Positions 31,274 through 45,576 are shown, counted from the stretch's first letter. The stretch: DNA of 57,824 nucleotides from an uncultured Gammaproteobacteria bacterium (GCA_913057215.1 CAJXNQ010000007.1:1-57824); one strand, 5' to 3'. Numbers and translations are program-made. The notes: generated from the sequence alone by a model not told the origin.

Positions 31274-31924
31274 ATGTTACATGAACACATCGATACCGAA
31301 GTGGTCTCGAGTCAGGCTGCACGTCAGATTTTAGACTACTGGTTTAACGAATATGGACCCGGTGATTTAGCCCAAAAACAGAACCGCCGCTGGTTTGCAG
31401 GCGGCGATGACGTCGATGCCGATATTGGGACACGCTTTGGTCATCGGGTCGAACTGGCGCTTGCCGGCGGTTTTAAGGATTGGGAAAGTGAGGGCGAAAG
31501 CCGGCTGGCCCTGATCATTCTGCTGGATCAATTCACTCGCAATATTTTCCGCGGCACAGCGCGCGCATTTTCAGGGGACAGTCGTGCCGTGAAACTCGCC
31601 AGGCGGGGTCAAGCGATGGGAATTTTTGATGCCTTGCCTCTGCTTCAGCAACTGTTCGCATTGATGCCACTTGAGCACAGTGAGTTGTTGTCTGATCAAG
31701 CGGCTTGTGTGCAGGGCATGGAGCGCTTGGTATCACTGGCGCCGGATGATGAGCGACCGCGATTTCATGGATTCCTCGAACACGCGCTTGAGCATAAGGC
31801 CATTATTGAGCGATTTGGTCGGTTTCCCCACCGAAACCACGTGTTGGGACGTGTCTCAACGGACAATGAGCGCCGATTTCTAGAGTCGGCAAAGCGCTAT
31901 GGTCAGCAGAGTCCGCGCGCGTGA
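31274..31924 (+). CDS. DUF924 family protein
   Basis: Cytosolic all-helical (TPR-like) protein of 216 residues. Family motifs are clear: ILDYWFNE near 20, LIILLDQFTRNIFRGTARAF near 81-100, FGRFPHRNHVLGR near 180-192. The family has no proven biochemical role. Its last codon overlaps aceK (GTGA), so it is coupled to isocitrate dehydrogenase kinase/phosphatase. ATG 31274 follows a short leader with TAGACT about 15 nt upstream. Confidence 0.85.
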   Translation: MLHEHIDTEVVSSQAARQILDYWFNEYGPGDLAQKQNRRWFAGGDDVDADIGTRFGHRVELALAGGFKDWESEGESRLALIILLDQFTRNIFRGTARAFSGDSRAVKLARRGQAMGIFDALPLLQQLFALMPLEHSELLSDQAACVQGMERLVSLAPDDERPRFHGFLEHALEHKAIIERFGRFPHRNHVLGRVSTDNERRFLESAKRYGQQSPRA

Positions 31925-33657
31925 AAATCTACTCACCTCGACAAGTTGCACAGACCATCTTGGATGGTTTTGCCGCCTATCGACACCAGTTTATTAACAT
32001 CACCCTCGGTGCGCGGGATCGTTTTGAAAGCCAGGCGTGGCGTGATGTTCAGCGGGCTGCGCAAGAGCGGATTGATCTGTATGAGGATGCCGTTGAAGCG
32101 GTACATCGCACCTTGTCCGAGCGCGTTGGATATGAAAATCTCACTCTTGAAATCTGGGCTGAGGCGCGACGTGATTACATCATTCTGATTCAGGAACGGA
32201 CGGATCCTGAGCTCTGTGAAACCTTCTTCAATTCCATCTATTGCGACATTTTTCGACACCAAAATATCAATGATGAGACTGCGTTTTTAAACTCCTGGTT
32301 TGGGGATCAGGGTGGGAACGCAACCGGTCAGGTCGACATCTTTATGCGCTATTCCTTTGCCGATCCGCTTCCGGATGTGTGCGATCGCATTCTTGATGAT
32401 TATGAGTTCAGTGTGGGGTGGGCCGATCGTAAATTGGCGCGTAAACACATGATTGCGGGTATTGAAGCCTTGGTACCCAATCAATTTTGGACCGATACCT
32501 CAGCACGGTTTGAACTCTTAAAGCCTGTGTTCTATCGCAACAAGGGTGCATATTTGGTGGGTCGCCTGGTGACAGAGGGCACGATCTATCCGATTGTGTT
32601 TGCGCTGATGCACCGAACAGATCAAGGCATCGAGATTGATGCGGTGATTGTTGATCCAGAAGAAGTGAGCGTGGTGTTCAGTTTTACGCGCAGCTATTTC
32701 ATGGTCGACGTACCGATCCCAGTCGATTTTGTGGCCTTTTTACAGACATTGATGCCAGCAAAGCAAAAGCACGAACTGTATTCGGCAATTGGTTTTTACA
32801 AGCATGGTAAAACCGAGTTTGTACGCGTTTTCAAACGGCATCTGTTGCAGTCAGACGATCAGTTTGTGATCGCGCCTGGAATCAAGGGACTGGTGATGTG
32901 TGTCTTTACACTGCCGTCTTCTGAAATCGTATTTAAGCTGATTAAAGACAAATTCGGACCCAGTAAAAATGTGACGCGCCAGGTGGTTCTTGATAAGTAT
33001 CACTTGGTGAAAGTGCATGACCGGGTCGGCCGGATGGCTGATACGCAGGAATTTTCGAATTTTGCGTTGCCATTGGAGCGGTTTGATCCTGAGTGCTTGG
33101 ATGAGTTGATGGATTTGTGTGCCAACAGCGTCACCATCGAGGATGAGCAGGTGGTGATTAAGCATCTCTATATTGAACGCCGTATGACGCCTCTGAATCT
33201 CTATCTTGAGACAGCGTCTGATGAAGCGCGACACAACGCTCTGGATGAGTATGGGCAGGCGATTAAGCAACTCGCCGCGGCGAATATTTTTCCCGGAGAC
33301 ATGCTGCTTAAAAATTTTGGGGTGACACGGCATGGTCGGGTGGTCTTTTATGACTACGACGAGATCTCGTACTTAACAGAAGTGAATTTTAGAAAGATTC
33401 CCGAGCCCCAGACCTACGAACAAGAAATGGCCTCCGAGCCCTGGTATCACATTGCGCCTGAGGATGTGTTTCCTGAAGAGTTTGCGACCTTTTTATTCCC
33501 ATCGGTCCACATCCGCAAAGAGTTTGCAGCCATGCACGGCGATTTGTTTGATGCCGAGTATTGGATCGGATTACAGGCACGGATCCGAGAGGGTCAAATG
33601 ATGGAGTTCTTCCCCTACAAGACAGGTGTGACTGCGCCTGGTTGGTCAATCGTCTGA
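31921..33657 (+). CDS. aceK: Isocitrate dehydrogenase kinase/phosphatase AceK
   Basis: Bifunctional enzyme that phosphorylates and dephosphorylates isocitrate dehydrogenase, steering carbon into the glyoxylate shunt on acetate or fatty acids. 578 residues, exactly the family size. The regulatory N-domain is followed by the kinase domain: APGIKGLVMCVFTLPS (ATP loop, about 319), Lys in FKLIKDKF, HDRVGRMADTQEF, GDMLLKNFGVTRHGRVVFYDYDE. It is not next to aceA/aceB here but downstream of DUF924. Its substrate gene icd is 6 kb away in the same window. The start is GTG 31921. Confidence 0.95.
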   Translation: MKIYSPRQVAQTILDGFAAYRHQFINITLGARDRFESQAWRDVQRAAQERIDLYEDAVEAVHRTLSERVGYENLTLEIWAEARRDYIILIQERTDPELCETFFNSIYCDIFRHQNINDETAFLNSWFGDQGGNATGQVDIFMRYSFADPLPDVCDRILDDYEFSVGWADRKLARKHMIAGIEALVPNQFWTDTSARFELLKPVFYRNKGAYLVGRLVTEGTIYPIVFALMHRTDQGIEIDAVIVDPEEVSVVFSFTRSYFMVDVPIPVDFVAFLQTLMPAKQKHELYSAIGFYKHGKTEFVRVFKRHLLQSDDQFVIAPGIKGLVMCVFTLPSSEIVFKLIKDKFGPSKNVTRQVVLDKYHLVKVHDRVGRMADTQEFSNFALPLERFDPECLDELMDLCANSVTIEDEQVVIKHLYIERRMTPLNLYLETASDEARHNALDEYGQAIKQLAAANIFPGDMLLKNFGVTRHGRVVFYDYDEISYLTEVNFRKIPEPQTYEQEMASEPWYHIAPEDVFPEEFATFLFPSVHIRKEFAAMHGDLFDAEYWIGLQARIREGQMMEFFPYKTGVTAPGWSIV

Positions 33658-34362
33658 CCGATCCCTCGGTAGATGATGCGCGTCTCGAGGGTGGCGATGC
33701 TGTAAATAAAACGCATCACGAAAAGTTGCGACCCACTCAGGTTTGTAGACCACGAGCAGCGAGAGAATCGTGCCGGTGATAAAGCCCTCTGGAAATCCCT
33801 GCATCAGCATGAATGGAAAAAAATAATTCATCAAATAATGCAGATCGAAGAGCCCGCTGATCCATAAGGCACTGGTCACGGCTGTGGCACTGACAGCCAT
33901 GCCAATGGCGGCCCCGAAAAATCCAACCACCCAGACGTAGACAAAAAAGTTCGGGGGCAGGTGGCGAACAGAGAGTTTCCAGAGCAGATAGGTCATCGCG
34001 CCGGGAACCACGAGGACGGCCAATGCAGACACCGGAATGTCGACAATCTGTCCTGCACCACTGAGCGCATTGCCGATCATGCCCAGCACACCACCCACCA
34101 GCATGTATGGAAAACCAAATAAAAGAGTCATCAAGGACGCGCCAAAGATGTGAAACGATAAGCCCGGTTCAATGCCCGCATTCAGGCGCCACAGCAGAGT
34201 AAAAAATAACGTGGTCATGGCCCAGGCACTGGTGTCATGCAGGCTCTGGAGACGCTCTAGGTTCAGTCGAAAGATGCTGGCCGTGAATATGGACCAGAAC
34301 AGAATTTGAATGATCAACCAGGGCATCAACGGCCAGGGTGTTGCGAGTCCGTTTAAGAGCAT
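33646..34362 (-). CDS. CbiM-like/COG3235 predicted membrane protein
   Basis: Integral membrane protein, 238 residues, with 6-7 hydrophobic segments (about 12-30, 45-60, 70-95, 110-130, 140-165, 180-205). It resembles the CbiM/NikM S-component of energy-coupling-factor metal transporters, but the N-terminal Met-His metal motif of CbiM is not visible. Partner ATPase genes are absent from the window. It overlaps aceK by 12 nt at the 3' end and the GNAT gene by 10 nt at the start. It is last in the mnmA-purB-roxA leftward block. The C-terminus is strongly His/Arg/Asp-rich (HRHPRDAHHLPRDRSDD). Confidence 0.65.
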   Translation of the reverse strand: MLLNGLATPWPLMPWLIIQILFWSIFTASIFRLNLERLQSLHDTSAWAMTTLFFTLLWRLNAGIEPGLSFHIFGASLMTLLFGFPYMLVGGVLGMIGNALSGAGQIVDIPVSALAVLVVPGAMTYLLWKLSVRHLPPNFFVYVWVVGFFGAAIGMAVSATAVTSALWISGLFDLHYLMNYFFPFMLMQGFPEGFITGTILSLLVVYKPEWVATFRDAFYLQHRHPRDAHHLPRDRSDD

Positions 34363-34992
34363 TGGAAGGTCTCTGGTGGGTCCAGTGGAAAACTGACCTC
34401 ACCCTCTGGAATTTCAAGCACCAATGTCTCTGCGCCGTGCGTACTCGCATAGCACATGAGTCGCGGCGTCAACCAAGCCGCCTCATCGTCGGACAGTCGT
34501 AACAGATTGATGCGCATCGTTGTCTCTTCGATCTGCGGCTCAATCGCGACCAACAGCGTCGGTGTATCAAATCGCAGTGATTCCGAATCGAGTGGCATCA
34601 GCGTTTTCGACGGATCGCCGGTCAGCTCCATGGTGCGATGGTCAATGCCTGCATCTTTGAATACCGCCCCACGCGGCAAAAAGCCGTGATTGGCATAAAA
34701 GCCCATGGCCGAGATTTGCGCACCCAGGATCGGGGTGTTGCCGGATTGATGAATACTATCAATGGCATGACGCAGCAGTTTAGACCCAACATTGTGGCGT
34801 CGTGCTGAGGCAAGTACGGCCATGCGGCCAATTTTTCGATGCTCTAGAACCCGGGCGCAGCCGACCACCTCGCCATCGCGTTCGGCAATGAAATGCTGCG
34901 CTGTCGCGTCCTGCGGATCCCATTCATCGGCTGGATCGATCCCTTGCTCCTCGATAAAGACGGCTGTCCGAATAGCAGACAGGTGTTCTGAG

Positions 34993-38132
<3,140 letters not shown>

Positions 38133-38136
<4 letters not shown>

Positions 38137-39215
38137 GCATAGGCCTCCTCAATGACCGCGCCACCCAAACAGGTTTCACCGTCGTAAAATACAATCGATT
38201 GCCCGGGGGTGACCGCACGCTCGGGCGTGACAAACTGGACCGAGACCGTATCCCCCTGCATCTCGACATGTGCGGGTACATCGTCAGCTCGGTATCGCAC
38301 TTTGGCTGTTATTTTAGCCGGCAGCGCTGGGGGGTCACCAATCCAGTTGACTTGACCGCCGCGACAGCCGGTTGCAAAGAGCCTGGGATGATTGGTGCCT
38401 TGAACAGCCACCAATGTATTGGTGTCCATGTGTTTTTCAGCAACAAACCAAGGGTCATCTGAGTAGGCGCGTAAGCCACCGATGCCGAGCCCCTGACGTT
38501 GGCCGAGCGTATAGAACATCAATCCTTCATGTGTACCGATCTGTTCGCCGTCGGCTGTCACAATCGGGCCAGGCGTCGGTTTGACGTAGGTTTTCAAGAA
38601 ATCACTGAACCGCCGCTCGCCGATGAAGCAAATGCCTGTCGAGTCTTTTTTTCGGGCTGTGACAAATCCTTGCTCAGATGCGATCTGTCTGACACGTGGT
38701 TTTTCGAGATCGCCAACAGGGAAGATGGCACTCTCAACTTGCGCACGCGTCAACGCCCACAAGAAGTAGCTTTGATCTTTATTCCGATCGAGGCCTCTTA
38801 ACAGTGGATTGGCGCCCTCGGTTCTCCGCACATAGTGTCCCGTGGCAATGCAGTCTGCACCGAGCTCGCGCGCGTAATCGAGAAACGCGCGAAATTTAAT
38901 TTCACGATTGCATAAGATGTCGGGATTGGGCGTGCGGCCTGCGTTGACCTCATCGAGGAAGTGCTCAAACACATCATCCCAGTATTCAGCGGCAAAATTG
39001 ACGCGGTGCAGTTGAATACCGAGCTGTGACGCAACCTGTTCGGCATCTGCCAGATCGGCTTTGGCGGTGCAGTAGTCGGTGCCGTCGTCCTCGTCCCAGT
39101 TTTTCATGAACATTCCTGCGACCTGATATCCGCGTTGTTTCAGCAAATAGGCTGCGACGGAGGAATCAACGCCGCCGGACAGGCCGACGATGACGTGGGA
39201 ATTTTGGTTGTGCAT
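38133..39215 (-). CDS. mnmA: tRNA 2-thiouridylase MnmA
   Basis: Adds sulfur to U34 of tRNA Lys, Glu and Gln, receiving it from the Tus relay encoded at 51-52 kb. 360 residues. The PP-loop SGGVDSS (13-19), catalytic Cys C102 in [10 protein letters not shown], and second Cys in [12 protein letters not shown] (about 195-206) are present. ATG 39215 lies 50 nt inside the rluE-like gene, so translation of the two is overlapping. hflD follows with a 4-nt overlap. Confidence 0.95.
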
Positions 39216-39759
39216 GCGCGGAGTTTACCTGAGTTGTCTCGATGACTCGATATTCCCCGGGATTTAAACCGGAGAGCGTATAGGGCCCGCTTTGGGTCCG
39301 AATCAAGCGCAATGTTGGGAAGCCAACCGCGGCTGTCATTCGGCGTACCTGTCGGTTGCGCCCCTCGGACAACACCAATCGGATCCAGGACGTTGGAATG
39401 TGTTTTCGGGTGCGAATGGGTGGTTCGCGAGGGGGGACTGTAGGTGGCGAAATAATTTCACACGAGACGGCGCTGGCGGGTCCATCATTCAGATCAACAC
39501 CCGCAATAAGTCGGTGGCAGGCATCGGGTGATATGGATCCGTCAACTTGAGCGAGATAGGTTTTTTCACCACCGTGCCGCGGATGTGCGATTTGATCCTG
39601 AAGACGCCCGTCATCAGTCAGTAATACAAGTCCTTCGGAGTCCTTATCGAGTCGACCGGCTGGGTAGACATTCTGAATCCTGATGAAATCTTGAAGGGTG
39701 CGTCCTTCGCCCGTGAATTGGCAGAGCACACCAAAGGGTTTGTAAAATAAAACAAGCAT
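39166..39759 (-). CDS. rluE: 23S rRNA pseudouridine synthase RluE-like
   Basis: RsuA-family pseudouridine synthase; E. coli RluE acts on U2457 of 23S rRNA. 197 residues from ATG 39759 ([16 protein letters not shown]). The catalytic Asp lies in [15 protein letters not shown] (about 36-50). [21 protein letters not shown] and GFPTLRLIR are very close to RluE, and there is no S4 domain, as expected. A basic tail ([13 protein letters not shown]) is encoded within the mnmA overlap. Divergent from icd. Confidence 0.9.
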   Translation of the reverse strand: MLVLFYKPFGVLCQFTGEGRTLQDFIRIQNVYPAGRLDKDSEGLVLLTDDGRLQDQIAHPRHGGEKTYLAQVDGSISPDACHRLIAGVDLNDGPASAVSCEIISPPTVPPREPPIRTRKHIPTSWIRLVLSEGRNRQVRRMTAAVGFPTLRLIRTQSGPYTLSGLNPGEYRVIETTQVNSAHAQPKFPRHRRPVRRR

Positions 39760-39807
39760 ACCTATCCCAAAGACGAAGAGAATTTGCGAAGTGGTCGGAC
39801 CAAAACA

Positions 39808-39816
39808 TGCTATAGT
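39808..39816 (+). promoter_or_regulatory. Extended -10 promoter of icd
   Basis: TGCTATAGT (39808-39816) is an extended -10 element with no good -35 at 17 nt. The start would be near 39823, giving a leader of about 33 nt before ATG 39856, with AGGAGA ending about 7 nt before the ATG. Confidence 0.6.
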
Positions 39817-39855
39817 CCGCCGCGCAAAACATACGTGACAGCACAGGAGAATAGG

Positions 39856-41112
<1,257 letters not shown>

Positions 41113-41124
41113 ATGATGTGACCT

Positions 41125-41162
41125 AAAAAACCCCGGCGATGATCTGATCTCCGGGGTTTTTT
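41125..41162 (+). terminator. Intrinsic terminator of icd
   Basis: AAAAAACCCCGG (41125-41136), 14-nt loop, CCGGGGTTTTTT (41151-41162): a perfect 12-bp stem with a T6 tail, 12 nt after the icd stop. Confidence 0.95.
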
Positions 41163-41302
41163 ATTGCCTGCAATGCTCGGATCTGACCTCTGTGGTGTCG
41201 ACACAGTAGTCCCTCTCTGAAATAAATTTTCATTGGTTTTTCCCTTTACTAACGCCACGCCAACCCCATACATTGAAAGGACAACAAGGACTGTGATGCC
41301 CA

Positions 41303-41638
41303 ATGAGTGAACCAGACATTCCGGGGTTTGATCCCAATGATGACGTTGGGGTTGCGACAGCTCGACCTGAGCTCAAAAAACCGCCGATGTACAAAGTGAT
41401 CATGTTGAACGATGACTTCACACCGATGGAATTTGTGATTCATGTGTTGGAGTTGTTTTTTAATATGGATCAGGAGCAGGCGACGCAGATTATGCTGACA
41501 GTGCATACCAAAGGTGCAGCAGTGTGTGGCGTCTACCCAAAGGATATTGCCGAGACCAAGGCAGAGCATGTCATTGAATATGCCAAAGACAATCAACACC
41601 CGTTGATGTGCCAGGTGGACATCGCAGGGGACGAGTGA
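41303..41638 (+). CDS. clpS: ATP-dependent Clp protease adaptor ClpS
   Basis: N-recognin that delivers proteins with bulky N-terminal residues to ClpAP. 111 residues. The core motifs KVIMLNDDFTPMEFVIHVLELFF (from about 32) and the degron pocket DxxTP are clear, plus AAVCGVYPKDIAETK near the end. It is followed 10 nt later by clpA. ATG 41303 is chosen from conservation; AAGGAC lies rather far (about 13 nt). Together with Bpt and Aat downstream it makes an N-degron gene group. Confidence 0.96.
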   Translation: MSEPDIPGFDPNDDVGVATARPELKKPPMYKVIMLNDDFTPMEFVIHVLELFFNMDQEQATQIMLTVHTKGAAVCGVYPKDIAETKAEHVIEYAKDNQHPLMCQVDIAGDE

Positions 41639-41648
41639 GGAGAGCCGT

Positions 41649-43928
41649 ATGTTGAGCCGCGATCTTGAAGTGACACTGAACAGTGCGTTCAAACGGGCAC
41701 GTGAAGCGCGCCATGAGTATATGACGGTCGAACATTTGCTACTCGGTCTGTTGGATAATGCGTCTGCAGTCCAAGTCCTAAACGCCTGTGGCGCAAATCT
41801 GTCGGCATTGCGCGACGAGCTTGATCAGTTTGTGGGGCAAACCACTCCGGCGCTTCCAGATGATTCTGAGCGTGATACCCAGCCGACTCTTGGGTTTCAG
41901 CGCGTCTTGCAACGTGCAGTATTCCATGTGCAATCGTCTGGAAAGCAAGAGGTCACCGGAGCGAACGTGCTGGTGGCGATTTTTTCAGAGCAAGAGTCTC
42001 AGGCCGTGTACTTCCTAAAGCAGCAGGAAATTGCGCGGATTGATGTGGTGAATTTCATCAGTCATGGTATTTCCAAGGCAGATGAGCAAAGCCCACAGGA
42101 TGCTGAGAGTGGTTCAGAGAATACGCAACAGTCAAGCGGCAGTGAGGAGCGTCAGACGAACCTCGAGGGCTACTGCACAAACCTCAATTCAGAAGTACGA
42201 GCCGGACGCATTGATCCGCTGATTGGTCGGGACAGCGAGGTCTCGCGCGTTGTTCAGACCTTGTCACGTCGGCGGAAGAATAATCCGCTGTTAGTCGGTG
42301 AGGCGGGAGTCGGTAAAACAGCGATAGCCGAGGGGCTCGCGTATCGAATCGAGGAAGGCCAAGTTCCGGACGTGATTGCCGATGCTGTCGTGTACTCATT
42401 GGATATGGGCGCCTTGTTGGCGGGTACGAAGTATCGCGGCGATTTTGAAAAGCGTCTCAAAGCATTACTGGGTGAGCTTGAAAAAGAAAAGCATGCCATT
42501 TTGTTTATCGATGAGATCCACACCATTATCGGAGCAGGGGCTGCGTCCGGTGGGGTGATGGATGCATCGAATCTGCTGAAGCCTTTACTGTCGTCCGGTA
42601 AGCTGAAATGCATCGGTTCAACCACCTTCCAAGAGTTCCGGGGCATTTTTGAAAAAGACCGTGCCCTGGCTCGCCGATTCCAAAAAGTGGATGTGATGGA
42701 GCCCTCTGTTGAGGACACGATTAAGATTTTAAACGGTCTGAAGTCACGGTTTGAAGAACATCATGAACTGCGCTACACCAAAGCGGCCTTGACCGCTGCA
42801 GTTGAGCTGTCTGCAAAATACATGGCAGATCGACACCTTCCGGACAAAGCCATCGATGTGATTGATGAGGCAGGTGCGATGCAACGGCTCATGCCCCCGT
42901 CACGACGGAAGAAAGTCATTGGTGTCGCTGAGGTTGAATCTGTGATCGCAAGTATTGCACGTATTCCACCAAAGCAGATTTCAAAATCAGATACTGAGGT
43001 GCTGGAGAATTTAGAGCGTGACCTGAAGCTGACGGTGTTTGGGCAGGGTGAGGCCATTGAGCGCATGAGTTCGGCCATCAAATTGTCGCGCGCTGGACTG
43101 AAACAAGAGGGTAAGCCTGTTGGATGCTTCTTGTTCGCCGGTCCCACGGGTGTTGGTAAGACCGAGGTCAGTCGTCAGTTGGCGCGTACGCTTGGTATTG
43201 AGCTGGTGCGTTTTGACATGTCAGAGTACATGGAGCGACATACAGTGAGCCGGCTGATCGGTGCGCCACCTGGGTACGTGGGTTTTGATCAGGGCGGATT
43301 ACTCACAGAAGCCATTACGAAAAATCCACACTGTGTGTTGTTACTTGATGAGATTGAGAAAGCGCATCCAGACGTTTTCAACTTGCTTTTGCAAGTGATG
43401 GATCATGGCACGCTCACCGATAACAATGGGCGACAAGCTGACTTTCGGCATGTTGTCTTGATTATGACGACCAACGCGGGTGCGGAGTCACTGGCCAAGC
43501 GGTCCATCGGATTCAACGATCAAGATCAATCCACGGATGCGATGGAAACGATCAAACGGCAATTCACCCCAGAATTCCGGAATCGCTTGGATGCCATCGT
43601 GCAATTTGGAGCGCTGACTGAGGAAGTCATCGAACAGGTGGTCCATAAGTTCATTGCTGAACTCCAAGCGCAACTCGACGACCGCAAGGTGTCCATTGAA
43701 CTCGACGATCATGCGATGCAATGGTTGGCGAAACGTGGCTACGATAAAACCATGGGCGCACGCCCAATGGCGAGATTAATTCAGGATGCGATCAAACGGC
43801 CGCTGGCTGACGCGATATTATTCGGTGATCTTGCCGGGGGCGGCAGCGTGCTGGTCACGGTCGACACCAATGATGAATTGGCGTTTGAAATGACACCGCG
43901 TGAAGTGAAGTCGAAGGAACCGGCCTAG
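41649..43928 (+). CDS. clpA: ATP-dependent Clp protease ATPase subunit ClpA
   Basis: Two-AAA+-ring unfoldase that feeds substrates to ClpP. 759 residues (E. coli 758). The N-domain (1-140) is followed by a flexible acidic linker, AAA1 with GEAGVGKT (about 216) and AAA2 with GPTGVGKT (about 497). The IGA-type PPGYVG pore loops and the ClpP-binding region are present. AGGAG lies 5 nt upstream of ATG 41649. clpP is not in the window. Confidence 0.97.
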   Translation: MLSRDLEVTLNSAFKRAREARHEYMTVEHLLLGLLDNASAVQVLNACGANLSALRDELDQFVGQTTPALPDDSERDTQPTLGFQRVLQRAVFHVQSSGKQEVTGANVLVAIFSEQESQAVYFLKQQEIARIDVVNFISHGISKADEQSPQDAESGSENTQQSSGSEERQTNLEGYCTNLNSEVRAGRIDPLIGRDSEVSRVVQTLSRRRKNNPLLVGEAGVGKTAIAEGLAYRIEEGQVPDVIADAVVYSLDMGALLAGTKYRGDFEKRLKALLGELEKEKHAILFIDEIHTIIGAGAASGGVMDASNLLKPLLSSGKLKCIGSTTFQEFRGIFEKDRALARRFQKVDVMEPSVEDTIKILNGLKSRFEEHHELRYTKAALTAAVELSAKYMADRHLPDKAIDVIDEAGAMQRLMPPSRRKKVIGVAEVESVIASIARIPPKQISKSDTEVLENLERDLKLTVFGQGEAIERMSSAIKLSRAGLKQEGKPVGCFLFAGPTGVGKTEVSRQLARTLGIELVRFDMSEYMERHTVSRLIGAPPGYVGFDQGGLLTEAITKNPHCVLLLDEIEKAHPDVFNLLLQVMDHGTLTDNNGRQADFRHVVLIMTTNAGAESLAKRSIGFNDQDQSTDAMETIKRQFTPEFRNRLDAIVQFGALTEEVIEQVVHKFIAELQAQLDDRKVSIELDDHAMQWLAKRGYDKTMGARPMARLIQDAIKRPLADAILFGDLAGGGSVLVTVDTNDELAFEMTPREVKSKEPA

Positions 43929-43932
43929 TCTG

Positions 43933-43958
43933 TTCGCGCGTGATTCATCGCGCGCGAA
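43933..43958. terminator. Symmetric hairpin between clpA and infA
   Basis: TTCGCGCG (43933-43940), 10-nt loop, CGCGCGAA (43951-43958), an 8-bp perfect stem. It overlaps the last infA codons and the 16-nt gap after clpA. No T-run on either side, so any termination would need rho or be partial. It may protect both 3' ends. Confidence 0.4.
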
Positions 43959-44163
43959 ATGTAATCCGGCCTTTTGTAAGGTCATACGGAGTGAGCTCGA
44001 CGGTCACACGATCACCGGTCAGAATCCGAATGTAGTGTTTGCGCATTTTCCCGGAAATATGTGCTGTCACGACATGACCATTATCGAGTTCAACACGGAA
44101 CATGGTGTTAGGCAGCGTATCAACAATTGTGCCTTCCATTTCAATTGAGTCTTCTTTCGCCAT
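43945..44163 (-). CDS. infA: Translation initiation factor IF-1
   Basis: S1/OB-fold factor that occupies the ribosomal A site during initiation. 72 residues, identical in length to E. coli. [19 protein letters not shown], the [20 protein letters not shown] core and the basic end are unmistakable. GAAGGGAG lies before ATG 44163. It converges on clpA and is separated from bpt by 40 nt holding a possible CATAAT -10. Confidence 0.97.
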   Translation of the reverse strand: MAKEDSIEMEGTIVDTLPNTMFRVELDNGHVVTAHISGKMRKHYIRILTGDRVTVELTPYDLTKGRITFRAR

Positions 44164-44203
44164 TGGGCTCCCTTCTATTACGTAAGGCGGCGATTATGCA
44201 TGC

Positions 44204-44920
44204 TTAGTCGGCACGAATCCACCGACTATTGATGAGCATCTCGATTGGGCGGTATTCCGTCTTGTATGCCATTTTGATGGAGTCGCGAATCCAGTATCCG
44301 AGATACAGATAGGGAAGTCCCAGTTCTTTGGTCACCTCAATGAGTTGAAGCACCATCATGCGTCCGAGACTGCGCGGTGCCAACTCGGGGTCGGGATCGA
44401 AAAATGTGTAGATCGCTGATAACCCATTTCCTGGGATTTCGTCAAAGTGTGTGACGGCGATCAGTTGTCCCTCAAGGTATGCTTCCAGAAAAAAAGCATG
44501 CGATGACCCTGCAGTGAGAAAAGACTGATACTGGCTTACCGAGGGTGGGAACATGTCCCCGTCGGCGTGACGCGCCCGGATGTACCGGTCATAGAGCGCG
44601 TAATGGATCTCATCCAATACCGGTGCCTGAGCCTTGAACACGATGTCTTGGTTTTTTTGGATGGTCCGGCGTTGCCGGCGCTTGGGATGAAATGCATCGA
44701 CTGGAACACGTACAGAAATGCACGCGTTGCAGTCCGCGCAGTGCGGTCTGTAGATATAGCGCCCAGACCGCCGAAACCCAGTTTCTGTCAATTTGACGAG
44801 GTCTGCCTCTGTCAGAGCGGCATCCGGTTCTACAAACAAGGTGGTTGCTTCGCGATCTTCCAGATAGCTGCATGGGTGCGGTGCGGTTGCATAGAATCTT
44901 AATTTTTGGAATCCACTCAT
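44204..44920 (-). CDS. bpt: Aspartate/glutamate leucyltransferase Bpt
   Basis: Attaches Leu to N-terminal Asp or Glu, creating primary degrons for ClpS-ClpAP. 238 residues of the arginyl-transferase-like family. The N-terminal Cys cluster RPHCADCNACIS (about 58-69), GYWIRDS and the final MAYKTEYRPIEML are clear. ATG 44920 overlaps the aat stop by 4 nt. Proximity to clpS-clpA and aat fits one N-end-rule group. Confidence 0.93.
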   Translation of the reverse strand: MSGFQKLRFYATAPHPCSYLEDREATTLFVEPDAALTEADLVKLTETGFRRSGRYIYRPHCADCNACISVRVPVDAFHPKRRQRRTIQKNQDIVFKAQAPVLDEIHYALYDRYIRARHADGDMFPPSVSQYQSFLTAGSSHAFFLEAYLEGQLIAVTHFDEIPGNGLSAIYTFFDPDPELAPRSLGRMMVLQLIEVTKELGLPYLYLGYWIRDSIKMAYKTEYRPIEMLINSRWIRAD

Positions 44921-45567
44921 TCGGTGAGCTCTCTGATGCGTTGCATGAATTCTGAACGATCAATGAGCGTAGCACCGAGCGAGATGAGATGGGAGGTTGG
45001 CACCTGACAATCGATCAATTCAATCTGATGTACATCAGCTTCTTGGCAGATGTGTGCAAGTGCGGCCTTTGAGGCGTCCGGAACGCAGGACACCATGGAT
45101 TCACCAAAGAGGACGCGACCCAACTTCACACCATAAAGCCCGCCAACCAGTCGGCCTGCTTGCCAGGTTTCGGCGGAGAATCCAGCGCCGGCTGCATTCA
45201 GTGCACGGTAGGCTTCAAGCATGTCTTGATGGATCCAGGTGCCTTCGGTCTGTCGGGTCTCAGAACACAGCGCCATGACTCGATCAAAGCATTGGTTTGT
45301 GGTGACAGAAAGCGCGCGTGCGCGGATGGATTTTTTCAGGCTGCGCCTGAACTTGAAAGCATCGGGCGTCAAAACCAGTCGAGGATTTGGACTCCACCAG
45401 AGAATCGGCTCACCGTCTGAAAACCATGGAAATATGCCATGGCTGTATGCATGAGAAAGCCGCTCTACACTGAGATCACCGCCGGCACAGAGTAAGCCAT
45501 TGGGGTCTTCCAGGGCGGACTCCACATCGGGGAAGTCGAGATGATGTGGAGACAGCCAGGGGATCAA
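44917..45567 (-). CDS. aat: Leucyl/phenylalanyl-tRNA-protein transferase Aat
   Basis: Adds Leu or Phe from tRNA to N-terminal Arg/Lys (and Met) of proteins for ClpS recognition. 216 residues. PNGLLCAGGDLSVERL, GIFPWF, ILWWSPNPR and GGLYGVKLGRVLFGESM are family motifs. ATG 45567 lies 9 nt after trxB, with bpt overlapping downstream. Confidence 0.95.
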   Translation of the reverse strand: MIPWLSPHHLDFPDVESALEDPNGLLCAGGDLSVERLSHAYSHGIFPWFSDGEPILWWSPNPRLVLTPDAFKFRRSLKKSIRARALSVTTNQCFDRVMALCSETRQTEGTWIHQDMLEAYRALNAAGAGFSAETWQAGRLVGGLYGVKLGRVLFGESMVSCVPDASKAALAHICQEADVHQIELIDCQVPTSHLISLGATLIDRSEFMQRIRELTE

Positions 45568-45576
45568 GAGACGTGA

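Noticed and set aside
33646-34362. CbiM-like gene as part of a metal-uptake ECF transporter operon
   Set aside because: No EcfA or EcfT genes and no cobalamin riboswitch are nearby, so the transporter role is left open.
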